DNA of 64,000 bases from Candidatus Poribacteria bacterium (GCA_022822785.1 JAJEAL010000053.1:172084-236083), one strand, 5' to 3'. Counted from the first letter of the stretch, positions 15,988 to 25,681 are shown. Made by a program: numbers and translations. The notes: generated by a model not told the origin, from the sequence alone.

Positions 15988-18519
15988 ATGAAAACAGGCA
16001 TATTTTTTGGCTGCAATCTATTGCTCATCTCCGTTCTGTTTGTGTCAGGTGCCTTCGCTCAGGATTTCCCGCAATGGCATCTGCCCCACGGAGCTAAAGC
16101 ACGTCTCGGTAAAGGTTCGATAAGTGATATAGCGTATTCTCCCGATGGAAACCTCTTGGCGGTCGGGACTGCTATCGGGATTTGGATATACGATGTACAC
16201 ACCGGGACAGAACTTACCCTACTCACGGGGCATACGAACGGTGTCACTAGTCTAGCGTTCAGTCCAGATGGTACCACACTAGCAAGTGGGGGAAGCTTCA
16301 ACGACGAGATGGTGCGACTGTGGGATGTTGCAACATGGAAACCCAAAATCACCCTCACCGGACATACGAGCCATGTCTCAAGTGTAGCGTTTAGTCCGGA
16401 TGGCACCACGATCGCAAGTGGCAGCGCGGATAGAACAGTGCGGTTGTGGGAGGTGCGGACAGGGAAGCATAAAGCTACCCTTACGGGCCATGCAGGTACT
16501 GCCTACAGTCTAGCATTTAGCCCCGATGGTACCACGCTCGCGAGTGGGGGAGGAACGGTGCGACTGTGGGATGCAAGAACGGGGGAGATGAAAGCGATCC
16601 TTATAGGGCATACGGGTAATGTCTACAGTGTAGCGTTCAGTCCGGATGGTACTATGATCGCAAGTGGGGGAAGTCGTAACGACGGAACGGTGCGGCTTTG
16701 GGGTGCACGGACAGGCAGGGCCATAACTACCCTCATAGGGTATACGAATTGGGGCTCAAATATAGCGTTCAGTTCAGATGGCACTGTGCTCGCAACCGGA
16801 GGAGGTGATAACGACGATACGATACAGCTATGGTATATGACAGGAGAACTAAAAGCTACCCTTAGACATACGGACAGTATCGGAAATATAGCGTTCAGTC
16901 CAGATGGCACGACACTCGCGAGTGTGGCTGGCGGTGAGGTGCATCTATGGGAGGCACAAACAGGCCAATTCAAGACTACATTCGCAGAACATACAGGTGG
17001 AGGTTCAAGAATAGTATTTAGTCCAGATGGTACAACACTCGCGGTGGGGAGCGGCAAGGTAGTGCAGCTATGGGATACTGCGACATGGCAATCCAGAACC
17101 ACCCTCACGGGACACACGGATTGGATCCGTTGTATAGCATTCAGTCCGGATAGTCGTACACTGGCAAGTGGAAGTGCGGACTACACAGTGCGATTGTGGG
17201 ACGTTAGCACTGAGCAACTCAAAACTATCCTTATTGGGCATACATACGGTGTAAACAGTGTAGCGTTTAGCCCGGATGGCAACACGCTTGCTAGTGGAAA
17301 TGGATACTGGGACAGGACGCTGCGCCTATGGGACGTTACCACTGGACAACAGTACGCTACCTTTATGCGCCGCCTAGCGAGTATTGAGAGTGTAGTGTTC
17401 AGTCCTGATGGCGCCACCCTCGCCAGTGGAAATTCGGATGGTACAATCCTCCTGTGGGATCCCGTCACAGGAAGACACAAAGCCACGATTGGAGCCCACG
17501 CGGACTTTATCAGAGATATAGCGTTTAGTCCGGATGGCAGAACGCTGGCAATCGGAGGACAGGAACTGGCGACTAGCGATCGTAACAATAACAATACGGT
17601 ACGGCTATTAGATGTTGCTACTGGACAACGGCAAGCCACCCTCGCCGCCCATAGATGGAATACCTTCGGTGTGACGTTCAGTCCGGATGGTAAAACACTC
17701 GCAACCGGAGGCGATGACAAGATGGTGCGACTGTGGGATGTTCCCACCGGACAGCTCAAAGCCACCCTTATTGGGCATACGAACAGCATTGGCAGTGTGG
17801 CGTTTAGTCCAGACGGGACCATGCTCGCAAGTGGGAGCTATGATGGCACGGTGCTCCTATGGGAATTCACCCCCACAACGAACCCCGGAGATGTCAACCG
17901 CGATGGTGTGGTGAGCATTTTGGATTTGACCTTCATTGGATCAAACTTAGGACGGACAGGACAGCATAGTGCCGATGTCAACGGAGATGGCATTGTCGAT
18001 ATTCTCGATCTCGTTAAGGTTGCTAGCGTGTTTAGTGAAACGATGGTTCCCACGGCCCCAATTGCATTCCTATCGCCCGACAATGGGGAGAAAAGTAGTT
18101 CGTCACATCTCAACCGAGATGCGATTCAGTTATGGATCGATATGGCTCATGCAGTAGATGATGGTTCTTTCGTCTATCGACGCGGCGTTGCAGTCCTTGA
18201 GCAACTCTTAACCGCATTGACCCCACAAGCGACAGTACTCTTGCCCAATTACCCTAACCCATTCAACCCGGAGACATGGATACCGTATCGCCTCGCTCAC
18301 GCCGCCGATGTGACCCTCACGATTTATGACACAAAAGGGGCATCAGTGCGTCAATTCGATTTGGGGTATCAATCCGCTGGGTATTATACAAATCGAGCAA
18401 AAGCGGCGTACTGGGATGGTCGGAACAACAGTGGTGCACCGGTGGCAAGCGGGGTTTACTTCTACAGTCTGTCCGCAGGGAATTACTCCGCAATGCGTAA
18501 GATGCTCATTTTGAAGTAG
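15988..18519 (+). CDS. Secreted WD40 double beta-propeller protein with dockerin-like pair and C-terminal sorting tail
   Basis: This 843-residue exported protein begins with a signal peptide ending at A-F-A-Q. I count 14 repeats of the F-S-P-D-G-T-x-L-A-S-G type (about residues 48-630), which makes two seven-bladed propellers. A pair of calcium loops follows, D-V-N-R-D-G-V and D-V-N-G-D-G-I (about 635-690), as in dockerin type I. The end has N-Y-P-N-P-F-N-P-E-T-W-I-P-Y and a FlgD-like Ig fold with G-V-Y-F-Y, a sorting tail resembling the type IX secretion class. It is probably a surface protein that binds partners. AAGGAGG precedes the ATG. Confidence 0.9.
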   Translation: MKTGIFFGCNLLLISVLFVSGAFAQDFPQWHLPHGAKARLGKGSISDIAYSPDGNLLAVGTAIGIWIYDVHTGTELTLLTGHTNGVTSLAFSPDGTTLASGGSFNDEMVRLWDVATWKPKITLTGHTSHVSSVAFSPDGTTIASGSADRTVRLWEVRTGKHKATLTGHAGTAYSLAFSPDGTTLASGGGTVRLWDARTGEMKAILIGHTGNVYSVAFSPDGTMIASGGSRNDGTVRLWGARTGRAITTLIGYTNWGSNIAFSSDGTVLATGGGDNDDTIQLWYMTGELKATLRHTDSIGNIAFSPDGTTLASVAGGEVHLWEAQTGQFKTTFAEHTGGGSRIVFSPDGTTLAVGSGKVVQLWDTATWQSRTTLTGHTDWIRCIAFSPDSRTLASGSADYTVRLWDVSTEQLKTILIGHTYGVNSVAFSPDGNTLASGNGYWDRTLRLWDVTTGQQYATFMRRLASIESVVFSPDGATLASGNSDGTILLWDPVTGRHKATIGAHADFIRDIAFSPDGRTLAIGGQELATSDRNNNNTVRLLDVATGQRQATLAAHRWNTFGVTFSPDGKTLATGGDDKMVRLWDVPTGQLKATLIGHTNSIGSVAFSPDGTMLASGSYDGTVLLWEFTPTTNPGDVNRDGVVSILDLTFIGSNLGRTGQHSADVNGDGIVDILDLVKVASVFSETMVPTAPIAFLSPDNGEKSSSSHLNRDAIQLWIDMAHAVDDGSFVYRRGVAVLEQLLTALTPQATVLLPNYPNPFNPETWIPYRLAHAADVTLTIYDTKGASVRQFDLGYQSAGYYTNRAKAAYWDGRNNSGAPVASGVYFYSLSAGNYSAMRKMLILK

Positions 18520-18556
18520 GATTGGTTCCCGCAACTAATAGGAAGGAATATAACCG

Positions 18557-21133
18557 ATGAAAACAGTGCAATTTTCCATACTCATGTTCCTCTCTTTAGC
18601 CACGTCTGCATTCCTATCAAATACCTATGCCCAAGACTACACTAAATGGAGTTTACCCGAAGGTGCCAAAGCACGCTTGGGCAAAGGTCGGACAACCGGG
18701 AGGATAGCATATTCCCCTGATGGCAGTCGTCTAGCGGTTGTAAGTTCTATCGGGATTTGGATATACGATGCCAATACTGGCGTAGAACTTGACCTCCTTA
18801 CAGGGTTCACCTCGGTCTCAAATGTAGCGTTCAGTCCCGATGGTCACATGCTTGCAACTGGGAGTTGGGATGAGAACATCGTGCGACTGTGGGATGTGCG
18901 GACAGGTCAGTCCATAGAAACCCTCACGGGACATACGTCCTGGGTCACTAGTGTCGCATTCAGTTCAGATGGTAACACGCTAGCAAGTGGGAGCGAGGAT
19001 CAAACGATACGTCTATGGGATGTTACTACAAGGCAACTCAAAAACATCTTTATAGACGGTCCGGGGGATGTGAGTTGTATCGCTTTTAGCCCGGCTGATA
19101 CTACACTCGCAAGTGGAAATTGGGACAAGACAGCACAACTATGGGATGTCACGACTGGACAGCTCAAAGCCACCCTTGAAGGACATAAAGAGGCCCTCCT
19201 GAGCATGGCGTTCAGTCCAGATGGAACCACGTTGGCAACTGGAAGTTACGATCAGACGGTGCGGTTGTGGGATACAGAGACAGGTCAGCACAAAACCACT
19301 CTCATGGGGCACCAGGGTCCGGTTTTCAGTGTAGCATTTAGTCCGGATGGTATTACGTTCGCAAGCGGAAGTGGGAGGGGCACGGTGCGGTTGTGGGATG
19401 CAGAGACAGGTCAGCACAAAACTACCCTTGCGGGACATGCAGACACTATTAACAGCGTAGCGTTCAGTCCAGATGGTACCATATTGGCAAGTGGAAGTTG
19501 GGACAACACGGTGTGGCTGCGGGATACAGCCACATGGACGCCGAAAGTTATTTTTAGAGACTACACAGACGGTGTCAACAGTGTGGCGTTCAGTTTCGAT
19601 GGCCGGACGTTGGCAACCGGTGGAGGCTGGCCCAACAGCAAGGTACGACTGTGGAACGTCCCCACAGGTCAGCACAAAGCTACCCTCGGAGGCCATCCGG
19701 ACGGTGTCAGCGCGGTAGCATTCAGTCCGGATAACACAACGCTGGCAACAGCAGGTTATGATTACACAAGTGGAGATTTACGACTGTGGGACGCAAATAC
19801 GGGACAATTTAAAACCATCCTCTTGGGACATGCGGATTCTATTCTAAGCATAGCATTCAGTCCAGATGGGACTACACTCGCTAGTGGCGGTGGTAGGCAA
19901 GGTAACTCACAGGGCAGTGGAGAGCAAGACACTGCGGTGCGACTCTGGGATGTTGAAGCAGGCCGACTCAAAGATACCCTCACTGGGGGCGCGGATAGTG
20001 TTAGATCTATAGCATTCAGTCCGGATGGAACTATACTCGCTAGTGGGAGTAGGTATAATGAGGTTGAATTGTGGGATATTGCAACAGAACAGCTTATAGT
20101 CACACTCAAGGGATATGCGGAGTATGTCAACTGTGTCGCATTCAGTCCGGATGGCACCACATTCGCTAGTGGAACTGGGAGTTGGCGCGTGGATGGCACG
20201 GTACAAGTGTGGGATATTGCAACATGGATGCTCAAAGCCAATTTCAGTGGACATACACGCGGAGTAAGAAGCATCACGTTTAGTCCGGATAGCAGCATGA
20301 TAGCGAGTGGTAGTGGAGATGGCACGGTGCGACTATGGAATGTGGATACAAGCCAACCCATAACTATCTTCAATGGGCATACGGAGAATGTTATAAGCCT
20401 GGCGTTCAGTCCGGATGGTGCCACGCTCGCAAGCGGGAGTGAGGATGGCACAGTGCTTCTGTGGAATCTCGCACCTTCAACAGATACGCCGCCGCGGACC
20501 TCCGCTTATGATGTCAACCGTGATGGTATCGTAAGTCTCTCCGACTTGGCACTGATCGCAGAGATGTTTGGATATACAGGAGAAGGGTTATCGGGAGATG
20601 TCAACGGCGATGGCACCGTCAACATCTTTGATATAGTCGCTGTCAGTGCTCACCTTGACGAAATAACAATTTCCGCAGCACCCTTAAGCCACAAGGGACG
20701 CCAATCGTTTATTGGTGTTCGTATAACTTCTGAAATGATTCAGCAGTGGATTGCTATGGCTCAGATAGCAGACGACGGTTCGCTTACCTTTCGGCACGGT
20801 ATCGCTAATCTTGATGCACTGTTAGTCATTCTCACTCCTGCTGAAACCGTCCTACTTCCAAATTATCCCAACCCATTCAATCCCGAAACGTGGATACCGT
20901 ATCGTCTCGCGGAAGCTGCGGAGGTAACACTCACCATATATGATGCAAAAGGTACGTCGGTGCGACGATTCAACCTAGGACGTCAGCCAGTGGGATATTA
21001 CGCGGATCGAACAAAGGCAGCCTATTGGGATGGACGTAACGACACCGGGGAATCGGTCGCAAGCGGAGTCTATTTCTATCAACTCCGCGCGAGTGATTAC
21101 ACGGCATTGCGGCGGATGGTCATTCTCAAGTAG
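18557..21133 (+). CDS. Secreted WD40 double beta-propeller protein, tandem paralogue
   Basis: This is a tandem copy of the previous gene, 37 bases downstream, with 858 residues. It has the same order: signal peptide ending at T-Y-A-Q, 14 WD40 repeats, two calcium loops (D-V-N-R-D-G-I and D-V-N-G-D-G-T), and the N-Y-P-N-P-F-N-P-E-T-W-I-P-Y tail. The two differ throughout, so the duplication is not recent, yet both keep exactly 14 blades. A ribosome site, GGAAGG, lies upstream. The two are probably co-transcribed and may bind different ligands at the cell surface. Confidence 0.9.
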   Translation: MKTVQFSILMFLSLATSAFLSNTYAQDYTKWSLPEGAKARLGKGRTTGRIAYSPDGSRLAVVSSIGIWIYDANTGVELDLLTGFTSVSNVAFSPDGHMLATGSWDENIVRLWDVRTGQSIETLTGHTSWVTSVAFSSDGNTLASGSEDQTIRLWDVTTRQLKNIFIDGPGDVSCIAFSPADTTLASGNWDKTAQLWDVTTGQLKATLEGHKEALLSMAFSPDGTTLATGSYDQTVRLWDTETGQHKTTLMGHQGPVFSVAFSPDGITFASGSGRGTVRLWDAETGQHKTTLAGHADTINSVAFSPDGTILASGSWDNTVWLRDTATWTPKVIFRDYTDGVNSVAFSFDGRTLATGGGWPNSKVRLWNVPTGQHKATLGGHPDGVSAVAFSPDNTTLATAGYDYTSGDLRLWDANTGQFKTILLGHADSILSIAFSPDGTTLASGGGRQGNSQGSGEQDTAVRLWDVEAGRLKDTLTGGADSVRSIAFSPDGTILASGSRYNEVELWDIATEQLIVTLKGYAEYVNCVAFSPDGTTFASGTGSWRVDGTVQVWDIATWMLKANFSGHTRGVRSITFSPDSSMIASGSGDGTVRLWNVDTSQPITIFNGHTENVISLAFSPDGATLASGSEDGTVLLWNLAPSTDTPPRTSAYDVNRDGIVSLSDLALIAEMFGYTGEGLSGDVNGDGTVNIFDIVAVSAHLDEITISAAPLSHKGRQSFIGVRITSEMIQQWIAMAQIADDGSLTFRHGIANLDALLVILTPAETVLLPNYPNPFNPETWIPYRLAEAAEVTLTIYDAKGTSVRRFNLGRQPVGYYADRTKAAYWDGRNDTGESVASGVYFYQLRASDYTALRRMVILK

Positions 21134-21309
21134 CCCCTCCCAACTTGCCCTCCAACTGTCTTTGATAGCATGTAGGTTAGGTTGAACAGGAGCCGTGAAG
21201 CCCAACTCTTGATGATCACGGCATGGATTGGGTGTTGAATTTCACTAATACACATCTTCACGCCTCGCGTCCGCTATCCTGACAATCCTTGAATCCTAAT
21301 TCTGATAAA

Positions 21310-21495
21310 TTACCTCTCCGTTGGTGCAAAACCCGCTAATGAACCAGCCCAATCTACCTCCAACAATCCATCGTTGATTAGATATTCTTTCTCCACGGTT
21401 TGAGTATGTTTTTGTTTTTTTTGGCGTATGAATTTATCATCTACCCAATAAAACAGTTCTGTGATAAAATTTATAGAGTGGAGAATCGGCATCAA
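21310..21495 (-). pseudogene. Transposase N-terminal remnant (same family as the element at 62 kb)
   Basis: About 60 codons remain. The stretch F-I-T-E-L-F-Y-W-V-D-D-K-F followed by K-H-T-Q matches F-I-T-D-L-F-C-C-I-D-D-K-L and K-H-T-Q at the start of the transposase at 62.7 kb. After that the similarity ends, and there is no catalytic region or terminal repeat. It is a relic inside the 442-base gap 21134-21575, which otherwise shows nothing recognisable. Confidence 0.6.
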
Positions 21496-21575
21496 CTGGA
21501 ATCTATTTTTACCAATTCCGTTCAGAGGAGTATCCCCTTACGGCCAATGACGAGTCTAAAACGAAGGAGGCAACC

Positions 21576-23441
21576 ATGAAAACTCGAAGACTGACGATGG
21601 GCCAAGCTGTCGTCGAATTTCTCAAAAACCAGTATGTTGAACGCGATGGTGTCGAGCGTCAATTTTTCGCGGGTATGTTCGGTATCTTTGGACATGGCAA
21701 TGTTGCAGGGGTTGGTCAGGCACTGCACCAATATTCAGATTCATTCCGGTTCTATCAGACCCGCAATGAGCAGGCAATGGTGCACACCGCTGCGGCGTTT
21801 GCAAAAATGAACAACCGCCTACGCACCCTTGCGTGTACCGCCTCAATCGGTCCGGGAGCGACCAACATGGTCACCGCCGCTGCCGGGGCGACAATCAATC
21901 GGATACCTGTGCTGCTGCTACCGGGCGACATTTTTTCAACACGACTCGTCGCTCCCGTTCTACAACAGCTTGAATCACCCAACTCGCAGGATATTTCGGT
22001 GAACGATTGCTTCAAGCCCATTTCACGCTATTGGGATCGGATCAACCGTCCAGAACAGATTATCACCGCGCTGCCGGAGGCGGTACGCGTGCTGACCTCA
22101 CCGGCAGAAACAGGTGTTGTCACGCTGGCATTGCCGCAGGACGTACAAGCTGAAGCCTATGATTATCCGTCCACGCTGTTTGAGAAACGGGTTCAGACGA
22201 TTCCACGTTCACGTGCTGATATCAATGCGCTAAAAAAAGCTGCTGAATGGATTCGCACTAGCAAACGACCGCTTATCATCGCAGGTGGTGGCGTGAAATA
22301 CAGCGAGGCAACCGATGAGCTTGCTCATTTCGCTGAACAGACCGGCATCCCGGTCGCGGAAACATTTGCAGGCAAAGGCTCACTTCGTTATGATCACCTA
22401 CAATGTTTGGGCGGGATGGGAGTCTCGGGTACGCTCGGTGCGAATACTATCGCCCGTGATGCGGACCTCATCATTGTCATTGGGTCCCGCTTGAGCGATT
22501 TCATTACCGCCTCAAAGACAGCGTTCCAGCATCCGGATGTGCGCTTCATTACCATCAACGTGGCAGAATTTGATGCCGCTAAGCACGCAGCACTATCACT
22601 GACCGCAGACGCGCGCGTAACACTTGAAGAACTCAGTAACGTTGTCCAAGGCTATCACGTCAATCTGGACTACGCTGCCCAAATCACCAAATTGCGTGAG
22701 GAATGGGATGCTGAGGTCGACCGAATCTATCACCCAGATCATAGCGGGATCCTCAGTCAAGGCGAAGTAATTGGAACGGTGAACGAATTTGCGGATCCAA
22801 AAGATGTGGTTATCGGTGCGGCTGGCAGTCTGCCGGGCGACCTCCAGAAGCTGTGGCGCGCTCGTGACCCCAAGGGATACGATGTTGAGTTCGGCTACTC
22901 GTGCATGGGGTACGAGGTGGCAGGCGGTCTAGGCATTAAGATGGCAGACCCAAGCCGCGAGGTCTACGTGCTCGTTGGTGATGGTTCTTACCTGCTGATG
23001 GGACAAGAGATTATGACCGCCGTTCAGGAAGGGTACAAATTGACCATCGTGCTGGTGAACAACTACGGTCATAGTAGCATCGGTGGGCTTTCCGAGGCAA
23101 CTGGCGCACAGGGCTTTGGAACGAAATTCCTATATCGTAACGAAACCACAGGTCAACTTGATGGTGAGACGTTACCGGTGGATTTGGTTGCGAATGTCGC
23201 AAGCCTTGGGGCACACGTCATTGAGGCGGACTCGGCCACAAGCCTGAAAGCCGCGCTCGGAGAGGCAAAAGTATCTGACCGTACAACGGTAATCAAAGTT
23301 GATGTTGATTTTGAGAAGCGGGTTCCCAGCTACGGGGCGTGGTGGGATGTGCCTGTCCCCCAAGTTTCTGAGGTGGACACCGTGCAGCGGGCTTACGCAG
23401 AATATGAGACCGCAAAACAGAAGGAGCGTTATTTCCTGTAA
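21576..23441 (+). CDS. iolD: 3D-(3,5/4)-trihydroxycyclohexane-1,2-dione hydrolase
   Basis: IolD is a thiamine-diphosphate enzyme that opens the ring of the inositol-derived dione to 5-deoxyglucuronate. The 621 residues have the three domains of the acetolactate-synthase superfamily: PYR (with N-E-Q-A-M and the catalytic Glu), a central domain, and PP with the G-D-G-S-Y ... V-N-N cofactor motif near residue 470-500. The opening T-M-G-Q-A-V-V-E-F-L and F-G-I-F-G-H-G-N-V-A-G are typical of IolD. The start follows AAGGAGG. The iolC-like gene lies at 14.4 kb, so the inositol genes are split in this genome. Confidence 0.93.
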   Translation: MKTRRLTMGQAVVEFLKNQYVERDGVERQFFAGMFGIFGHGNVAGVGQALHQYSDSFRFYQTRNEQAMVHTAAAFAKMNNRLRTLACTASIGPGATNMVTAAAGATINRIPVLLLPGDIFSTRLVAPVLQQLESPNSQDISVNDCFKPISRYWDRINRPEQIITALPEAVRVLTSPAETGVVTLALPQDVQAEAYDYPSTLFEKRVQTIPRSRADINALKKAAEWIRTSKRPLIIAGGGVKYSEATDELAHFAEQTGIPVAETFAGKGSLRYDHLQCLGGMGVSGTLGANTIARDADLIIVIGSRLSDFITASKTAFQHPDVRFITINVAEFDAAKHAALSLTADARVTLEELSNVVQGYHVNLDYAAQITKLREEWDAEVDRIYHPDHSGILSQGEVIGTVNEFADPKDVVIGAAGSLPGDLQKLWRARDPKGYDVEFGYSCMGYEVAGGLGIKMADPSREVYVLVGDGSYLLMGQEIMTAVQEGYKLTIVLVNNYGHSSIGGLSEATGAQGFGTKFLYRNETTGQLDGETLPVDLVANVASLGAHVIEADSATSLKAALGEAKVSDRTTVIKVDVDFEKRVPSYGAWWDVPVPQVSEVDTVQRAYAEYETAKQKERYFL

Positions 23442-23484
23442 AGCGTTAGTCTCTTTTCGCTTTACTTTATAGGAGGAGTTACCT

Positions 23485-24408
23485 ATGAAAGTTAAATTTA
23501 TCTACCCTTTCATCTGTCTGGTGATACTGTTGAGCGGATGCGGTGCGGATGAGGGAATTAAGCCTGCGGAAGAGGCTGAGATCACCGCTGCTAACCTGAC
23601 GCCGCTGCTCAACGTCCAAGCGGGTCTTGATTTTGCCGCATCTCCACGAGATATGAATCAGGATGGCAGTATAGACCTGTTCGATTTAGTAATAGTAGCG
23701 GGCAGCTTGGGTGACGAAGTTGAAGTTTCGGTTGAGTCTGGCGAACGTACCATCGAGGTTATCAATAAACAGCAAAGAGAAAAGACAATCCAAGTGACCG
23801 GCACCGGTGCGGTTACTGGTGTTCCCGATATAGTCGTGTTAAACATTGGAGTCTCGGTCGAAAGGGATTCCGTGAAGCAGGCACGAGCAGATGCTGCCGA
23901 AGCAATGGCGGGGGTGATCGAATCTCTAAAAGCCAGGGGGCTCCTCGACGAGGACATTCAGACCCAGCATTTTAGCATTCAGCAACGGTTCGATTATATT
24001 GAGGGTCGACGAACCTTGCGGGGATACAATGTTACGAATACGGTGTCCGCGAAGATTCGGGATTTGGACATCGTCGGGGAGGTGATTGACGATGCAGCGG
24101 AAGCCGGCGGCGATCTGGTGCAGATTAACTCGATTCAGTTCTCAATCAATGACACCACAAAATTAAAGATGCAAGCCCGCGTGGCGGCGATGCAGGATGC
24201 TCAAGCGAAAGCACATACGTTAGCGACGGAGGGCGGGGTCACGCTTGGAAAGCCGATTGCTATCTCTGAGTCAGGGGATTTCTATGCACCGCGCCCTGTC
24301 GGTTTAGACTTTGCATTTGCCGAAGAGTCAGTGGCAGTAGACACCCCCATCCAATCAGGTCAACTCCAGATCACGGTAACGGTGAATGTCATCTACGAAA
24401 TTGAGTAG
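23485..24408 (+). CDS. SIMPL/DUF541-domain lipoprotein with one dockerin-like loop
   Basis: The protein is a lipoprotein (L-L-S-G-C, Cys near residue 19) of 307 residues. After the signal comes a single calcium loop, D-M-N-Q-D-G-S-I-D-L-F-D-L (about 56-75). The main part (about 95-305) is a SIMPL (DUF541) domain, with V-T-G-T-G-A-V near its start and L-Q-I-T-V-T-V-N-V-I-Y at its end. SIMPL proteins are periplasmic or surface proteins of unclear role; some oligomerise. GGAGGAG precedes the ATG. The fusion of a dockerin-type loop with SIMPL is unusual. Confidence 0.87.
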   Translation: MKVKFIYPFICLVILLSGCGADEGIKPAEEAEITAANLTPLLNVQAGLDFAASPRDMNQDGSIDLFDLVIVAGSLGDEVEVSVESGERTIEVINKQQREKTIQVTGTGAVTGVPDIVVLNIGVSVERDSVKQARADAAEAMAGVIESLKARGLLDEDIQTQHFSIQQRFDYIEGRRTLRGYNVTNTVSAKIRDLDIVGEVIDDAAEAGGDLVQINSIQFSINDTTKLKMQARVAAMQDAQAKAHTLATEGGVTLGKPIAISESGDFYAPRPVGLDFAFAEESVAVDTPIQSGQLQITVTVNVIYEIE

Positions 24409-24460
24409 CTTATTGCCTAAGCTGACCCGCGTGAATATTCTGGAGGAATGCTAGCGCAAA

Positions 24461-24784
24461 CTATTGCGAACTAGACGCAGATTTGCCTTCGACAGCTTTC
24501 TCTAGCTCGTCAATCATGTGACGGATTGACTGCTGGAAACGTTTCTGGTCTTCGCACATCTGTGCCGCTATTTGTAACGCCACCATAATCGCGATATCGA
24601 ACTTATCGCGGGAGGTTTTTCGACTCATGTCATGCAGCCGCGCATCCACGTAGGCAGCCAGCTCACGAATTTCTTCCGCTTGTAAATGCTCTGTTGGTTG
24701 TATAAGATATTGCGAATGAAAAACATCCACCTTGATGGGTGCGGATGGCGGGGTTGTCGGTGAAAAAGAATTTTCGATATTCAT
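24461..24784 (-). CDS. zapA: Cell division protein ZapA-like
   Basis: ZapA bundles FtsZ filaments at the division site. This 107-residue protein has the ZapA pattern: a short beta region with V-D-V-F-H-S-Q-Y, then E-E-I-R-E-L-A-A-Y-V-D-A-R-L, then D-I-A-I-M-V-A-L-Q-I-A, and a C-terminal coiled coil. The N-terminal 20 residues rich in Pro are an extension. It lies 10 bases after aroE and closes the recN-ior-aroE-zapA operon. Confidence 0.8.
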   Translation of the reverse strand: MNIENSFSPTTPPSAPIKVDVFHSQYLIQPTEHLQAEEIRELAAYVDARLHDMSRKTSRDKFDIAIMVALQIAAQMCEDQKRFQQSIRHMIDELEKAVEGKSASSSQ

Positions 24785-24794
24785 AATTTACCTC

Positions 24795-25655
24795 TCACTT
24801 TTGATCAAATGCACCTTGGAGTGCTTGCCGCATAATCTCCAGGGGCGGATTGACGCCGGTCCACTTCTCAAAAGCAATCGCTCCTTGATGAACAAGCATA
24901 CCCAAACCGCCGATGACATGACACTCCTTCTCCGCTGCAGCTTGCAGAAGGCGTGTTTCGGGAGGTGTATAGACAATATCGTAAACGATGGATAGTGGTG
25001 CTAACCATGCAGGGTCAATCAACAACGGGTGCGAAACATCCATACTGGTAGATGCTGTGTTGACGATTAGCTGACTAGTTCCTATCGCGTTTGGTAGCTT
25101 GGAGTCATCAAGGCCTATTCCATAGATCGATGCGTCTGTTTTATCTGAAAGATCCGCGGCAAGTGCAACGGCCTTTGAAACGGTGCGGTTTGTAATGCAA
25201 ATCGTGCGTACCCCTGCCAGGGCAAGAGCAACGACAATTGCACGCGCTGACCCACCGGCTCCGATTACAACAGCTGACCCCCCCTGAGGCACGTCGAGGT
25301 CATCTTCCGCCATTGCTTGTAAGAAACCGGGTGCATCTGTATTCTCGCCGATTATTGCTCCTTCCCTGAAAATCAACGTATTAACCGCACCGATAAGGGT
25401 TGCTTCCCTCGATATTTCATCAAGGTATGGAATTACGCTCTGTTTGTGCGGGATCGTCACATTAATACCAACGACATCAATCGCCTTGAACCCCTCAATC
25501 GCTGCGCCCAAATTGTCAGACGGGACGTGAAAGGGCACGTAAACATAATCCAATCCTAGTGCGGCAATTGCTGCGTTGTGTATCTGGGGAGAGCGGCTAT
25601 GCTTGATCGGATCACCGATAATGCCAACGATTTTCGTTTGACCTGTGATTTGCAT
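24795..25655 (-). CDS. aroE: Shikimate dehydrogenase
   Basis: AroE reduces 3-dehydroshikimate to shikimate with NADPH in aromatic amino-acid synthesis. The 286 residues include S-R-S-P for substrate, the catalytic Lys in T-I-P-H-K, N-T-D-A-P-G with the catalytic Asp, G-A-G-G-S-A-R-A as dinucleotide site, and N-R-T for the NADP phosphate. The ATG at 25655 gives a standard N-terminus. A GTG at 25685 is also possible: its GTGA overlaps the stop of the preceding oxidoreductase gene, which would couple translation and add ten residues. Confidence 0.94.
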   Translation of the reverse strand: MQITGQTKIVGIIGDPIKHSRSPQIHNAAIAALGLDYVYVPFHVPSDNLGAAIEGFKAIDVVGINVTIPHKQSVIPYLDEISREATLIGAVNTLIFREGAIIGENTDAPGFLQAMAEDDLDVPQGGSAVVIGAGGSARAIVVALALAGVRTICITNRTVSKAVALAADLSDKTDASIYGIGLDDSKLPNAIGTSQLIVNTASTSMDVSHPLLIDPAWLAPLSIVYDIVYTPPETRLLQAAAEKECHVIGGLGMLVHQGAIAFEKWTGVNPPLEIMRQALQGAFDQK

Positions 25656-25681
25656 GGCATGTAAGGTAGAGCACGAAGACT

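Noticed and set aside
16059..17822. Long open frames on the minus strand inside the WD40 genes (also 18.5-20.5 kb).
   Set aside because: They mirror the repeated WD40 codons, show the same repetitive residues in antisense, and have no ribosome sites. They are shadows of the repeat structure.
15988..21133. Repeated DNA in the WD40 genes considered as a CRISPR-like or other repeat array.
   Set aside because: The repeats are codons of protein blades, vary at third positions and keep the reading frame. There are no constant repeats with unique spacers.
24461..25655. Plus-strand frames at 24732 and minus-strand alternatives around zapA and aroE as extra genes.
   Set aside because: They overlap well-supported genes in other frames, lack ribosome sites and show no domain pattern.
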